NCBI RefSeq assembly: GCF_019904255.1
Contig: NZ_CP063203.1
Span: 2,736,501-2,800,500, forward strand
DNA from: Marixanthomonas sp. SCSIO 43207
Lineage (GTDB): Bacteria > Bacteroidota > Bacteroidia > Flavobacteriales > Flavobacteriaceae
Length of the DNA: 64,000 nt
Direction: 5' to 3'
The position numbers were made by a program, and so were the translations under genes. Under the pieces are notes generated by a model that worked only from the letters and a program-made list of their open reading frames with translations, did not search any database and was not told the DNA's origin. Each line of letters starts with the position of its first letter. The stretch's first letter is position 1. This document shows positions 41,478-49,275 of this stretch, piece after piece.

Positions 41478-43232
41478 ATGAAAGAACTACAATATCTTAA
41501 TCGGTTTTTTATAAAATACCGTGGTCGCTTACTATTAGGCTTATTAATTACCATTGCTGCTACCATTTTTAAAATAGTGGTTCCTAAAAAAATAGGAGAC
41601 TCTGTTAATGTAGTTCGTGCATACTTGAATGGTGATATTTCAGACTTTGCCTCTGTAAAAGCCGAACTTTTAGAAAACATCTTATTGATTTTAGGAGCTA
41701 CATTATTATCGGCATTTTTTACTTTTTTAATGCGACAAACAATTATTGTTGTTTCAAGATATATTGAATATGATTTAAAAAATGAAGTTTTTAAACAGTA
41801 TGAGAGACTTTCTCTTAGCTTCTATAAACAAAACCGAACCGGTGATTTAATGAACCGTATAAGTGAAGATGTTTCAAAAGTACGATTGTATGCAGGACCT
41901 GCTCTTATGTATAGTACAACAACCATCACACTCTTCATTGTAGCTATAAGTTATATGTTTTATACAGCCCCGGTTTTAACAGCTTACGCAGTTGCTCCAT
42001 TACCTATTCTTTCGGTTTTGGTGTATAAGCTTAGTATTGCCATTAATAAACGAAGTACAGTTGTACAACAATATTTATCAAAATTAACTTCATACACTCA
42101 AGAAAGTTTCAGTGGTGTTGCAGTTATTAAGGCTTACGGTATTGAACCTAGAACCAATAGAAATTTTGCAAATCTAGCCGAAGGTAGTAGAGATAAAAAT
42201 ATTGATTTAGCAAAAATTCAAGCGTTGTTTTTTCCGCTTATGGTTTTGTTAATTGGTATAAGTAACATATTAGTTATTTATATAGGTGGTCAACAATTTA
42301 TTGATGGTAAAATTGATGTAGGAACTATTGTTGAGTTTCTTATCTATGTAAATATGCTCACTTGGCCAGTTGCAATTGTAGGTTTTGTAAGTTCAATGGT
42401 ACAACAAGCAGAAGCTTCACAAAAACGAATTAATGAGTTTTTGAGTGAAAAACCTAGTGTAAAAAATCATACCACAAAAGAAACCCCAATACGAGGGAAA
42501 ATCACATTTGAAAACCTGTCTTACACCTATCCAGATACAAATATCACGGCTTTAAAAGATATCTCTTTTACCGTAAACCCAGGTGAAACTCTTTCTATCA
42601 TTGGTCACACCGGCTCTGGTAAATCTACAATACTTGAACTTATAGGTAGGTTATATGATGTAGAAAAAGGCATAATTAAGATAGATGAAACGCCTATTAA
42701 AGAGTTAAACCTTGATAATTTAAGAAGTAGTATTGGTTATGTACCACAAGACGCATTTTTATTTAGTGATAGTATTAAAAATAACATTCGCTTTGGAAAA
42801 GAAGATGCAGATGAAACTGAAGTTATAACGGCTGCCAAAAGAGCTGCTGTACACAAAAATATTATAGGTTTCAGTAAAGGTTATGATACCGTTTTGGGAG
42901 AGCGAGGTATTACATTAAGTGGCGGTCAAAAACAACGAGTTTCTATTGCACGAGCCATTATTAAAGATCCACAAATATTGTTGTTTGATGATTGTCTCTC
43001 AGCTGTAGACACCGAAACTGAGGAAGAAATTTTGCAAAATTTGCACGAAATTTCTCAAGATAAAACCACAATAATTGTGAGTCACCGTATTTCTTCGGCT
43101 AAAAATGCCAATAAAATAATTGTATTAGACGAAGGAAAAATTATTCAGCAAGGCACTCATAATCAACTTGTAAACCAAGAAGGATACTATAAAGAACTGT
43201 ATGCAAAACAACTTTCAGAAAAAGAAATGTAA
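41478..43232 (+). CDS. ABC exporter (membrane and ATPase fused), MdlA-like
   Basis: 584 residues. Six-helix exporter domain (about 1-320), then the ATPase: Walker A GHTGSGKST, Q-loop YVPQDAFLF, signature LSGGQKQR, Walker B LLFDDCLSAVD. The residue after the Walker B Asp is Asp, not the catalytic Glu, as in MdlA/TAP1-type half transporters that usually pair with a second subunit. No partner gene adjoins. Exported substrate unknown. It is divergent from leucine dehydrogenase. Confidence 0.92.
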   Translation: MKELQYLNRFFIKYRGRLLLGLLITIAATIFKIVVPKKIGDSVNVVRAYLNGDISDFASVKAELLENILLILGATLLSAFFTFLMRQTIIVVSRYIEYDLKNEVFKQYERLSLSFYKQNRTGDLMNRISEDVSKVRLYAGPALMYSTTTITLFIVAISYMFYTAPVLTAYAVAPLPILSVLVYKLSIAINKRSTVVQQYLSKLTSYTQESFSGVAVIKAYGIEPRTNRNFANLAEGSRDKNIDLAKIQALFFPLMVLLIGISNILVIYIGGQQFIDGKIDVGTIVEFLIYVNMLTWPVAIVGFVSSMVQQAEASQKRINEFLSEKPSVKNHTTKETPIRGKITFENLSYTYPDTNITALKDISFTVNPGETLSIIGHTGSGKSTILELIGRLYDVEKGIIKIDETPIKELNLDNLRSSIGYVPQDAFLFSDSIKNNIRFGKEDADETEVITAAKRAAVHKNIIGFSKGYDTVLGERGITLSGGQKQRVSIARAIIKDPQILLFDDCLSAVDTETEEEILQNLHEISQDKTTIIVSHRISSAKNANKIIVLDEGKIIQQGTHNQLVNQEGYYKELYAKQLSEKEM

Positions 43233-43296
43233 GGTTTACTTGCCATATTTTATTTTTTTTTAGATTTTTGGCTAAACATTAACAAAACCTAAACTA

Positions 43297-43680
43297 ATGA
43301 GTGACCAGTATACGATGGAGAAAGAGGAAATAAATTCTAAAGTAATGCGTGCCGGAAGACGTACTTATTTTTTTGACGTGCGTTCTACAAAGGCCGGAGA
43401 TTATTACCTAACAATTACAGAAAGTAAAAAGTTTACAAACGAAGACGGTTCTTATCATTACAAAAAACACAAAATTTATCTTTACAAGGAAGATTTTCAA
43501 GATTTTAGAGAAAACCTTGAAGAAATGACAAATTTTATTATTGATGAGAAAGGTGAAGAAGTGATAAGTGAACGTCATCAAAAAGATTACAAAAAAGAAA
43601 ATGATACTACTATGCAAGTATCAAACAATGGAGAATCTGCAGCATCTAGTTTTACAGATGTAAGTTTTGATGATATTTAA
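43297..43680 (+). CDS. PUR-alpha-like (DUF3276) nucleic-acid-binding protein
   Basis: 127 residues. One PUR repeat with KVMRAGRRTYFFDVRSTKAGDYYLTITESKK and YKKHKIYLYKEDFQDFRENLEEM, then a disordered Ser/Asn-rich tail. PUR proteins dimerise and bind single-stranded DNA or RNA; the Bacteroidota targets are unknown. It follows the ABC exporter by 64 bases and ends in a strong terminator at 43701-43730. Confidence 0.9.
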   Translation: MSDQYTMEKEEINSKVMRAGRRTYFFDVRSTKAGDYYLTITESKKFTNEDGSYHYKKHKIYLYKEDFQDFRENLEEMTNFIIDEKGEEVISERHQKDYKKENDTTMQVSNNGESAASSFTDVSFDDI

Positions 43681-43700
43681 AAACACTCTATATTTTTATA

Positions 43701-43730
43701 AAAAGCCGCTTTAAATATTAAGCGGCTTTT
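43701..43730 (+). terminator. Terminator after the PUR gene
   Basis: An 11-bp stem AAAAGCCGCTT/AAGCGGCTTTT (43701-43711 with 43720-43730), 8-nt loop, then T3 after the stem T4. Confidence 0.9.
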
Positions 43731-43788
43731 TTTATACACACTTAATTTCTTTTATTACCAACAATTAAAAAACACGTAATTTGCAAGA

Positions 43789-44781
43789 GTGAATGTAGCT
43801 GTAGTCATATTAAATTGGAACGGAAAAGCTTTATTAAAACAGTTTTTACCACAAGTAATAGCTTTTTCAAAAGAGGCTACTATTTATGTTGCAGATAATG
43901 CTTCAACAGATGACTCTGTAGCTTTTATTTCTGAAACATTTCCAGAAGTGAATGTTATTCAAAATACAACAAATGGTGGATATGCGAAAGGATACAACGA
44001 TGCTTTAAAACAATTGCAAGAAGATATTTTTGTGTTACTTAATAGCGATGTACTTGTTACCAAAAACTGGCTCACCCCTATTATTAAAGGGTTTGAAAAA
44101 AATTCAAATATTGTCGCAGCACAACCAAAAATTCTAGATTACAACCGGAAAGAATACTTTGAATATGCCGGAGCTGCAGGCGGGTTTATTGATCTTTTTG
44201 GATATCCTTATTGCAGAGGACGCATTTTTGATACGCTAGAAAAAGATATAGGGCAGTACAATGATACACGTCCTATATTTTGGGCAAGCGGTGCTTGTTT
44301 ATTCATCAGAAATAAAGCTTTTCAAGAAGCTGGAGGTTTTGATGAAGACTATTTTGCACACCAAGAAGAGATTGATCTATGCTGGAGATTACAAAATAAG
44401 GGCAAACAAATTTACTATTTTGGTACTTCAACAGTGTATCATGTAGGTGGTGCAACATTAAAAAACAGCAACCCAAAAAAAACGTTTCTCAATTTTAGAA
44501 ATACTTTGCTTTCATTATTAAAAAATGCATCAGGATCAAAGGTCTATTTTATTCTTTTTTTTAGACTTATTTTGGACGCTCTTGCAGCATTTCAGTTTTT
44601 ACTGAAAGGAAAATTTAACCACATTTTTGCTCTTTTAAAAGCACACATAAGCTTTTACTCTCTTTTTTTTAAGTTTCTGACAAAGAGAAAAATACACGCT
44701 TCAAAACAACATTATTATCATAAAAAATCAATTGTATGGTTGTATTTTGTTTTAAACAAAAAACATTTTAACGACCTCTGA
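43789..44781 (+). CDS. Family 2 glycosyltransferase
   Basis: 330 residues, GTG start, which fits the immediate MNVAVVILNWNGKALL start of GT2 enzymes. GT-A fold: ADNASTDDS, the DxD-like LLNSDVLVT, and the acceptor loop GGFDEDYFAHQEEIDLCWRLQNKG. Hydrophobic helices near 245-290 suggest membrane contact. It resembles rhamnosyltransferase-like enzymes, but the sugar cannot be predicted. A TAATTTG element at 43777-43783 sits only 5 bases before the start, so the leader may be very short. Confidence 0.9.
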   Translation: MNVAVVILNWNGKALLKQFLPQVIAFSKEATIYVADNASTDDSVAFISETFPEVNVIQNTTNGGYAKGYNDALKQLQEDIFVLLNSDVLVTKNWLTPIIKGFEKNSNIVAAQPKILDYNRKEYFEYAGAAGGFIDLFGYPYCRGRIFDTLEKDIGQYNDTRPIFWASGACLFIRNKAFQEAGGFDEDYFAHQEEIDLCWRLQNKGKQIYYFGTSTVYHVGGATLKNSNPKKTFLNFRNTLLSLLKNASGSKVYFILFFRLILDALAAFQFLLKGKFNHIFALLKAHISFYSLFFKFLTKRKIHASKQHYYHKKSIVWLYFVLNKKHFNDL

Positions 44782-44833
44782 TAAATTTTACTTAAAGTAT
44801 TGTTAATCGTTATACAGCTATATTTCCTTTTAA

Positions 44834-44841
44834 TAATTTTG
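44834..44841 (+). promoter_or_regulatory. -7 promoter element of the OmpA-like gene
   Basis: TAATTTTG, a perfect TAnnTTTG, 24 bases before the ATG; no TTG at the usual -33 distance. Confidence 0.45.
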
Positions 44842-44865
44842 AACAACAATTAAACAACTATAATT

Positions 44866-45726
44866 ATGAAAAAAATATTGATTCTAGCAGCTTGCTCAGC
44901 TTTTGTTTTCACATCGTGTGTTTCAAAAAAGAAATATGCCGAGTTACAAGATAAGCAAGAAAAAACACAAGATCTATTAAATACTGCAACCGTTAAATTA
45001 AACGATTGTCTTTCAGAGAAATCTGGTTTAGAAGCGCAAAATAATTCACTTAAAAGCCAAGTAGCTTCTCTAAATGCAACCAATGGTGATTTAATCAAAC
45101 AAATTGGTGATTTTACAGATTTAACCAAAAAAGGTGCTGAAAACTTAGAAAAGTCATTAGAAAGCTTAAAAGAAAAAGACCTTACAATACGTAAATTACA
45201 AGATGCGGTAACACGTCGTGACTCAGTAAATCTTGCATTAGTTCAAAGTTTAAAAGGAGCTATTGGTAACCTTGATGATGAAGATATCGAGATTAGTGTA
45301 GAAAAAGGTGTGGTGTATGTGAATATTTCAGATAAGTTATTATTCCGTAGTGGTAGTTACCAAATCACAACTAGAGCACGTGAAGTGTTAGGTAAAGTTG
45401 CTACAGTTGTTAAAAACAAGCCAGACTTTGAATTTTTAGTAGAAGGTCATACAGATACAGACCCAATAAGCACAGGTTGTATTAAAGACAACTGGGATTT
45501 AAGTGTACTTCGTGCAACTGCAGTTGTGAGAACATTACAAGATGACTTTGGTGTAGCTCCTGCTCGTATGACAGCCGGTGGACGTGGAGAATATATTCCT
45601 GTAGCTAGTAATGATTCAGCAGATGGTAAAGCTAAAAACAGAAGAACTAGAATTGTGGTATTACCAAAAATTGACCAATTCTATAGTATGATTGAAGATG
45701 GTCTTAAAGATCCTAAAATCAACTAA
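44866..45726 (+). CDS. OmpA family outer-membrane lipoprotein
   Basis: 286 residues. Lipobox VFTSC (Cys18), a coiled coil (about 23-115), and an OmpA peptidoglycan-binding domain (about 145-280) with LLFRSGSYQI, VEGHTDTDPI and GGRGEYIPVASNDSADGKAKNRRTRIV. It anchors the outer membrane to the cell wall and is probably abundant. A strong terminator (45752-45776) follows. Confidence 0.94.
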   Translation: MKKILILAACSAFVFTSCVSKKKYAELQDKQEKTQDLLNTATVKLNDCLSEKSGLEAQNNSLKSQVASLNATNGDLIKQIGDFTDLTKKGAENLEKSLESLKEKDLTIRKLQDAVTRRDSVNLALVQSLKGAIGNLDDEDIEISVEKGVVYVNISDKLLFRSGSYQITTRAREVLGKVATVVKNKPDFEFLVEGHTDTDPISTGCIKDNWDLSVLRATAVVRTLQDDFGVAPARMTAGGRGEYIPVASNDSADGKAKNRRTRIVVLPKIDQFYSMIEDGLKDPKIN

Positions 45727-45751
45727 TGATTTGTAAATCATAAAATAAATT

Positions 45752-45776
45752 AAAACCCGGCAAATTGCCGGGTTTT
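45752..45776 (+). terminator. Terminator after the OmpA-like gene
   Basis: Stem AAAACCCGGC/GCCGGGTTTT (45752-45761 with 45767-45776), 5-nt loop, and a T7 tract in total. Confidence 0.92.
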
Positions 45777-45798
45777 TTTATATAACTTAGTGTACCCT

Positions 45799-46278
45799 AT
45801 GAATTCCGAAGAAAATATAATTGAAAAATTTTACCAAGCATTTGAGCATCTTGATGCAGAAAAAATGATTGAGTGCTATCACGATGATGTTACATTTGAA
45901 GACCCTGCTTTTGGTGTTCTTAGAGGTGATAAAGCAAAAAATATGTGGCGCATGCTATGTAATTCACAAAAAGGAAAAGATTTTAAAATTAAAACAACGC
46001 ATATAGAATACACTCCAGAAAAAGGAGTCGCTCATTGGGAAGCTTATTATACCTTCGGAAAGAAAAACAGAAAAGTTCACAACGTTATTAGTGCCGAGTT
46101 TAAATTTAAAGACGGAAAAATTATAAATCATTTAGACCGGTTTAACCTCTACAAATGGTCTAAGCAATCTATGGGTATGACAGGTTTTTTATTGGGTTGG
46201 ACAGCTTTTTTCAAAAAGAAAATAAAGAAACAAACCAATATGCGTTTAAGTGAATTTGAACAAAAAAACAACAATTGA
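45799..46278 (+). CDS. NTF2-like (SnoaL-type) small protein
   Basis: 159 residues from ATG 45799; a GTG three codons earlier is possible. The helix-barrel pattern is clear: ENIIEKFYQAFEHLDAEKMIECYHDDVTFEDPAFG, then HWEAYYTFGKKNRKVHNVISAEFKFKDGKIINHLDRFNLYKW. NTF2-like proteins bind or convert small ligands; no catalytic set can be named. The next gene starts 2 bases after its stop, so both are likely coupled. Confidence 0.82.
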   Translation: MNSEENIIEKFYQAFEHLDAEKMIECYHDDVTFEDPAFGVLRGDKAKNMWRMLCNSQKGKDFKIKTTHIEYTPEKGVAHWEAYYTFGKKNRKVHNVISAEFKFKDGKIINHLDRFNLYKWSKQSMGMTGFLLGWTAFFKKKIKKQTNMRLSEFEQKNNN

Positions 46279-46280
46279 TT

Positions 46281-46622
46281 ATGGAGGGAATTTCAACAAA
46301 TTGGACGCGAGAAGAATTAAAAGCATACATACTGCTGTACTGTGCACACGCAGATTTTATAGAAACCAAAGAAGAGATTGATTACATAAAATCTAAAGTT
46401 AGTGAAGCCGATTATCAAAAAATTCACAATGAATTTGAAAATGATAGCGACTATGAGAGCATTCAAAAAATTGAATATACTATTGAAAAATATAATTACA
46501 CTGAAGCTGAAATAGATTTGCTTTTTAAGAGAATTAAAGAGTTATTCTATCTAGATGGAGAGTATAGCGCAGCAGAACAAAGTATTTTTATAGGATTAAA
46601 ACACTTGTTAAAAACTAACTAA
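46281..46622 (+). CDS. TerB-like all-helical protein
   Basis: 113 residues from ATG 46281 (an overlapping TTG at 46275 is possible; GGAGGG just after the ATG is coding, not a ribosome site). The pattern LKAYILLYCAHADFIETKEEIDYIKSKVS resembles the TerB fold seen in tellurite-resistance and envelope-stress proteins. No ter genes adjoin. Its stop overlaps the convergent YciO-like stop. Function unknown. Confidence 0.7.
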   Translation: MEGISTNWTREELKAYILLYCAHADFIETKEEIDYIKSKVSEADYQKIHNEFENDSDYESIQKIEYTIEKYNYTEAEIDLLFKRIKELFYLDGEYSAAEQSIFIGLKHLLKTN

Positions 46623-47236
46623 ATCTCTAAACTTCCTTTCCCTTCTCTTATAAGTTCAGGTTCATCTCCTGTTAAGTCAATTACAGTTGATGGAACATTA
46701 TCTCCATACCCTCCGTCAATTACTACATCAACAAGTTTTTCCCATTTTTCAAAAATAAGTTCTGGATCTGTTGTGTATTCTATTACCTCATCTTCATCCT
46801 TGATTGATGTAGAAACAATAGGATTACCCAATTCTCTTACGATTGCTCTAGTAATATTGTTATCAGGAACACGTATTCCTACTTCTTTTTTCTTTTTAAA
46901 AACAGTGGGCAAGTTGTTATTGCCAGGCAGTATAAAAGTATAAGGGCCGGGTAATGCACGTTTCAGTATTTTAAAAGTAGAGGTATTGATTTGCCTTACA
47001 TAATCTGAAAGATTACTCAAATCTTCACACACAAATGAAAAATTTGCTTTTTCAAGTTTTACTCCTTTCAGTTGAGCTACGCGTTCAAGAGCTCTATTAT
47101 TTGTGATATCACACCCCAAGGCATACACTGTATCACTAGGATATATTACCAAACCTCCATCTTTTATTATCTTCACTACCTTCTTTACATCCTTAGGGTT
47201 TGGGTTTTCTTCATATAATTTTATAAACTCTGCCAT
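46619..47236 (-). CDS. YciO-like member of the TsaC/Sua5/YrdC family
   Basis: 205 residues with the YrdC dsRNA-binding fold: GGLVIYPSDTVYALGCDI, KGVKLEKANFSFVC, PGPYTFILPG, VGIRVPDN and IVSTSIKDEDE. The overall sequence tracks E. coli YciO (for example VDVVIDGGYG and STVIDLTGDEPELIREGKG) more than TsaC. YciO is a paralogue whose threonylcarbamoylation activity is weak or in doubt, so the usual label threonylcarbamoyl-AMP synthase is uncertain here. It is convergent with the TerB-like gene (4-base overlap). Confidence 0.85.
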   Translation of the reverse strand: MAEFIKLYEENPNPKDVKKVVKIIKDGGLVIYPSDTVYALGCDITNNRALERVAQLKGVKLEKANFSFVCEDLSNLSDYVRQINTSTFKILKRALPGPYTFILPGNNNLPTVFKKKKEVGIRVPDNNITRAIVRELGNPIVSTSIKDEDEVIEYTTDPELIFEKWEKLVDVVIDGGYGDNVPSTVIDLTGDEPELIREGKGSLEI

Positions 47237-47389
47237 AATAATAGTTCTAGTTACTTAAAGATACTTTTATTACTTGATAAAGTCAAGAAAATAAGTACAA
47301 TTAATATGGATAAACATCCCTTTTATTTTCTAAAAATACAATCTATTTGTGTAACCACCGTTATCATCTGTAATAGCAAATTATCCTCA

Positions 47390-48256
47390 ATGAAAAGAGC
47401 TTTTTTAATAATCGTTTTTTCACTTATTTTTCTTTCTTGTAGTGAGGAAGAAACTTCAAAAGCAATTCAATCGCTGCCAGAAACAACTCGTATCAATGTT
47501 TCATATGGTGATAATCCGCAACAAGTGTATGACTTATATTTGCCTGAAGGTAGATCTTCAGAAAAAACTAAAGTAATCGTACTTATTCACGGTGGTGGAT
47601 GGATTCAAGGGGATAAAGACTCTATGAATGATTATATTCCGTTACTAAAAGCTAAACATCCAGAATATGCTATTGTAAACATTAATTACGTATTAGCCAA
47701 TCCTCCATCGGTTCCAGCTTTTCCCAATCAGTTTTTAGATGTGAAAAAAGTACTTAATAAATTAACTGAGGATAGTGAATCTCTTCAAATTTTACCAAAA
47801 TTCGGTTTAATTGGAGCAAGTGCTGGTGCTCATATTGCTTTACAATATGATTATGTTTATGACACCACCAATCAAGTAAAAATGGTATGTAATATTGTTG
47901 GACCAACAGACTTTACAGATCCTTTTTATTCAGAAAACCCTAATTTTCAAGCCTTATTAGCTGCTCTGGTTGATGAGGAGGCATATCCCGAAAACACCAA
48001 TTACGCCGAAGCCATAAGCCCTGCTCTTCAAGTAACAAACCAAAGTAGCCCCACAATATTATTTTATGGAGATGAAGATCCTCTAGTGCCGGTAAGCAAT
48101 GGAGAAAAACTTCATAATGAACTAACTACTCATATGGTGTCAAACAGTATTACCATTTTTGATGGCGGTCACGGAGATTGGAACCAAGAGTCAAATGTTG
48201 ACTTGCAGACTCAATTAAGTACGTTTATAAATGAGCATTTTCCAATTACTGAATAA
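47390..48256 (+). CDS. Lipoprotein alpha/beta-hydrolase (BD-FAE/esterase-like), copy 1
   Basis: 288 residues from ATG 47390; the frame is open further upstream, but only this start gives a lipoprotein signal (FLSC, Cys17). Hydrolase motifs: oxyanion HGGGW, nucleophile elbow GASAG, acid Asp in GDEDPLVP and catalytic His in GGHGDW. It is probably a surface or periplasmic carboxylesterase; substrate unknown. The tandem paralogue at 48343-49275 shares these motifs and the flanking NPKQV/NPQQVYDLYLP start. Confidence 0.87.
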   Translation: MKRAFLIIVFSLIFLSCSEEETSKAIQSLPETTRINVSYGDNPQQVYDLYLPEGRSSEKTKVIVLIHGGGWIQGDKDSMNDYIPLLKAKHPEYAIVNINYVLANPPSVPAFPNQFLDVKKVLNKLTEDSESLQILPKFGLIGASAGAHIALQYDYVYDTTNQVKMVCNIVGPTDFTDPFYSENPNFQALLAALVDEEAYPENTNYAEAISPALQVTNQSSPTILFYGDEDPLVPVSNGEKLHNELTTHMVSNSITIFDGGHGDWNQESNVDLQTQLSTFINEHFPITE

Positions 48257-48296
48257 CTGTCAAACTACTCACTTTAAAATTATTAACGACAATCGA

Positions 48297-48325
48297 TTGT
48301 AACTAATTTATTTCGGTTAAATTTG
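48297..48325 (+). promoter_or_regulatory. Bacteroidota-type promoter of the second esterase
   Basis: TTG (48297-48299), an 18-nt spacer and TAAATTTG (48318-48325), a perfect TAnnTTTG, 17 bases before the ATG. It shows the tandem paralogue can be transcribed on its own. Confidence 0.58.
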
Positions 48326-48342
48326 CATTTAAACCTATTTTT

Positions 48343-49275
48343 ATGCATTTCATCCGATATATATTTGCTCTTTTGCTTTCTTTTGGTCTATTAGCTTCGT
48401 GTTCTTTGGATGAAAGCAGCCGTTTTTATTCAACCGAAACAAACTACGAAGTTTCTCTGAATAAAAATGCATCAATAGCACATAACACCTCCAAAGTTTT
48501 GGAGCAAAAAACCATACCCGATTATCCATACGGAAAAAACCCTAAACAAGTTTGCGACATCTATCTTCCCAAAGGGCGCACCTTTAATAAAACTAAAGTT
48601 TTGGTTTTACTACATGGTGGAGGCTGGATTAATGGTGATAAAGCCGGAATGAAAAAATATATTAAGGAAATTCAGCAACGAAATCCAAGGCACGCTATCG
48701 TAAATATGAATTATAGACTTGCTAATGAAAATACCTACGCATTTCCTAATCAATTTAATGATTTACAATTACTGCTTCAGGATTTAAAAAACAATGCCAG
48801 AGATTTTCAAATAAACCCTGAGTTTGGACTTATAGGTGCGAGTGCTGGAGCTCATATAGCAATGATGTATGATTATACTTATGACCAAGAAGATGCAGTA
48901 AAATTCGTATGTTCGATGGTAGGTCCTACAGATTTTACACATTCGTATTATCAAAATAGACCTGATTTTCAAGATTTATTAAATCTTTTGGTTGATCCAA
49001 CTGTTTATCAAAATATTTCAGAAAACGTAGAGGTATTAAGTCCAGCTCATCAAGTTAGTAATATGACAAGCCCTACGATTATGTTTTATGGAGAAAATGA
49101 CCCACTTGTACCCATAGAAAATGCATACGTACTTAATGAAAAGCTTGATTTTTTTAATATTGAAAAAGACCTAATGGTCTATTCTGGAGGCCACAATAAT
49201 TGGGCAGATAGTGACTATAAAAACCTTCACAATACATTATCAACCTTTATAGAAGAACACTTGCCTATTAACTAA
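48343..49275 (+). CDS. Lipoprotein alpha/beta-hydrolase, copy 2
   Basis: 310 residues. Lipobox LLASC (Cys20), a 40-residue Ser/Asn-rich linker, then the hydrolase domain with NPKQVCDIYLPKGR, HGGGW, GASAG, GENDPLVP and GGHNNW. It is clearly paralogous to 47390-48256 over the whole catalytic domain but has a longer spacer from the membrane. The stop overlaps the convergent helicase stop by 4 bases. Substrate unknown. Confidence 0.87.
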   Translation: MHFIRYIFALLLSFGLLASCSLDESSRFYSTETNYEVSLNKNASIAHNTSKVLEQKTIPDYPYGKNPKQVCDIYLPKGRTFNKTKVLVLLHGGGWINGDKAGMKKYIKEIQQRNPRHAIVNMNYRLANENTYAFPNQFNDLQLLLQDLKNNARDFQINPEFGLIGASAGAHIAMMYDYTYDQEDAVKFVCSMVGPTDFTHSYYQNRPDFQDLLNLLVDPTVYQNISENVEVLSPAHQVSNMTSPTIMFYGENDPLVPIENAYVLNEKLDFFNIEKDLMVYSGGHNNWADSDYKNLHNTLSTFIEEHLPIN

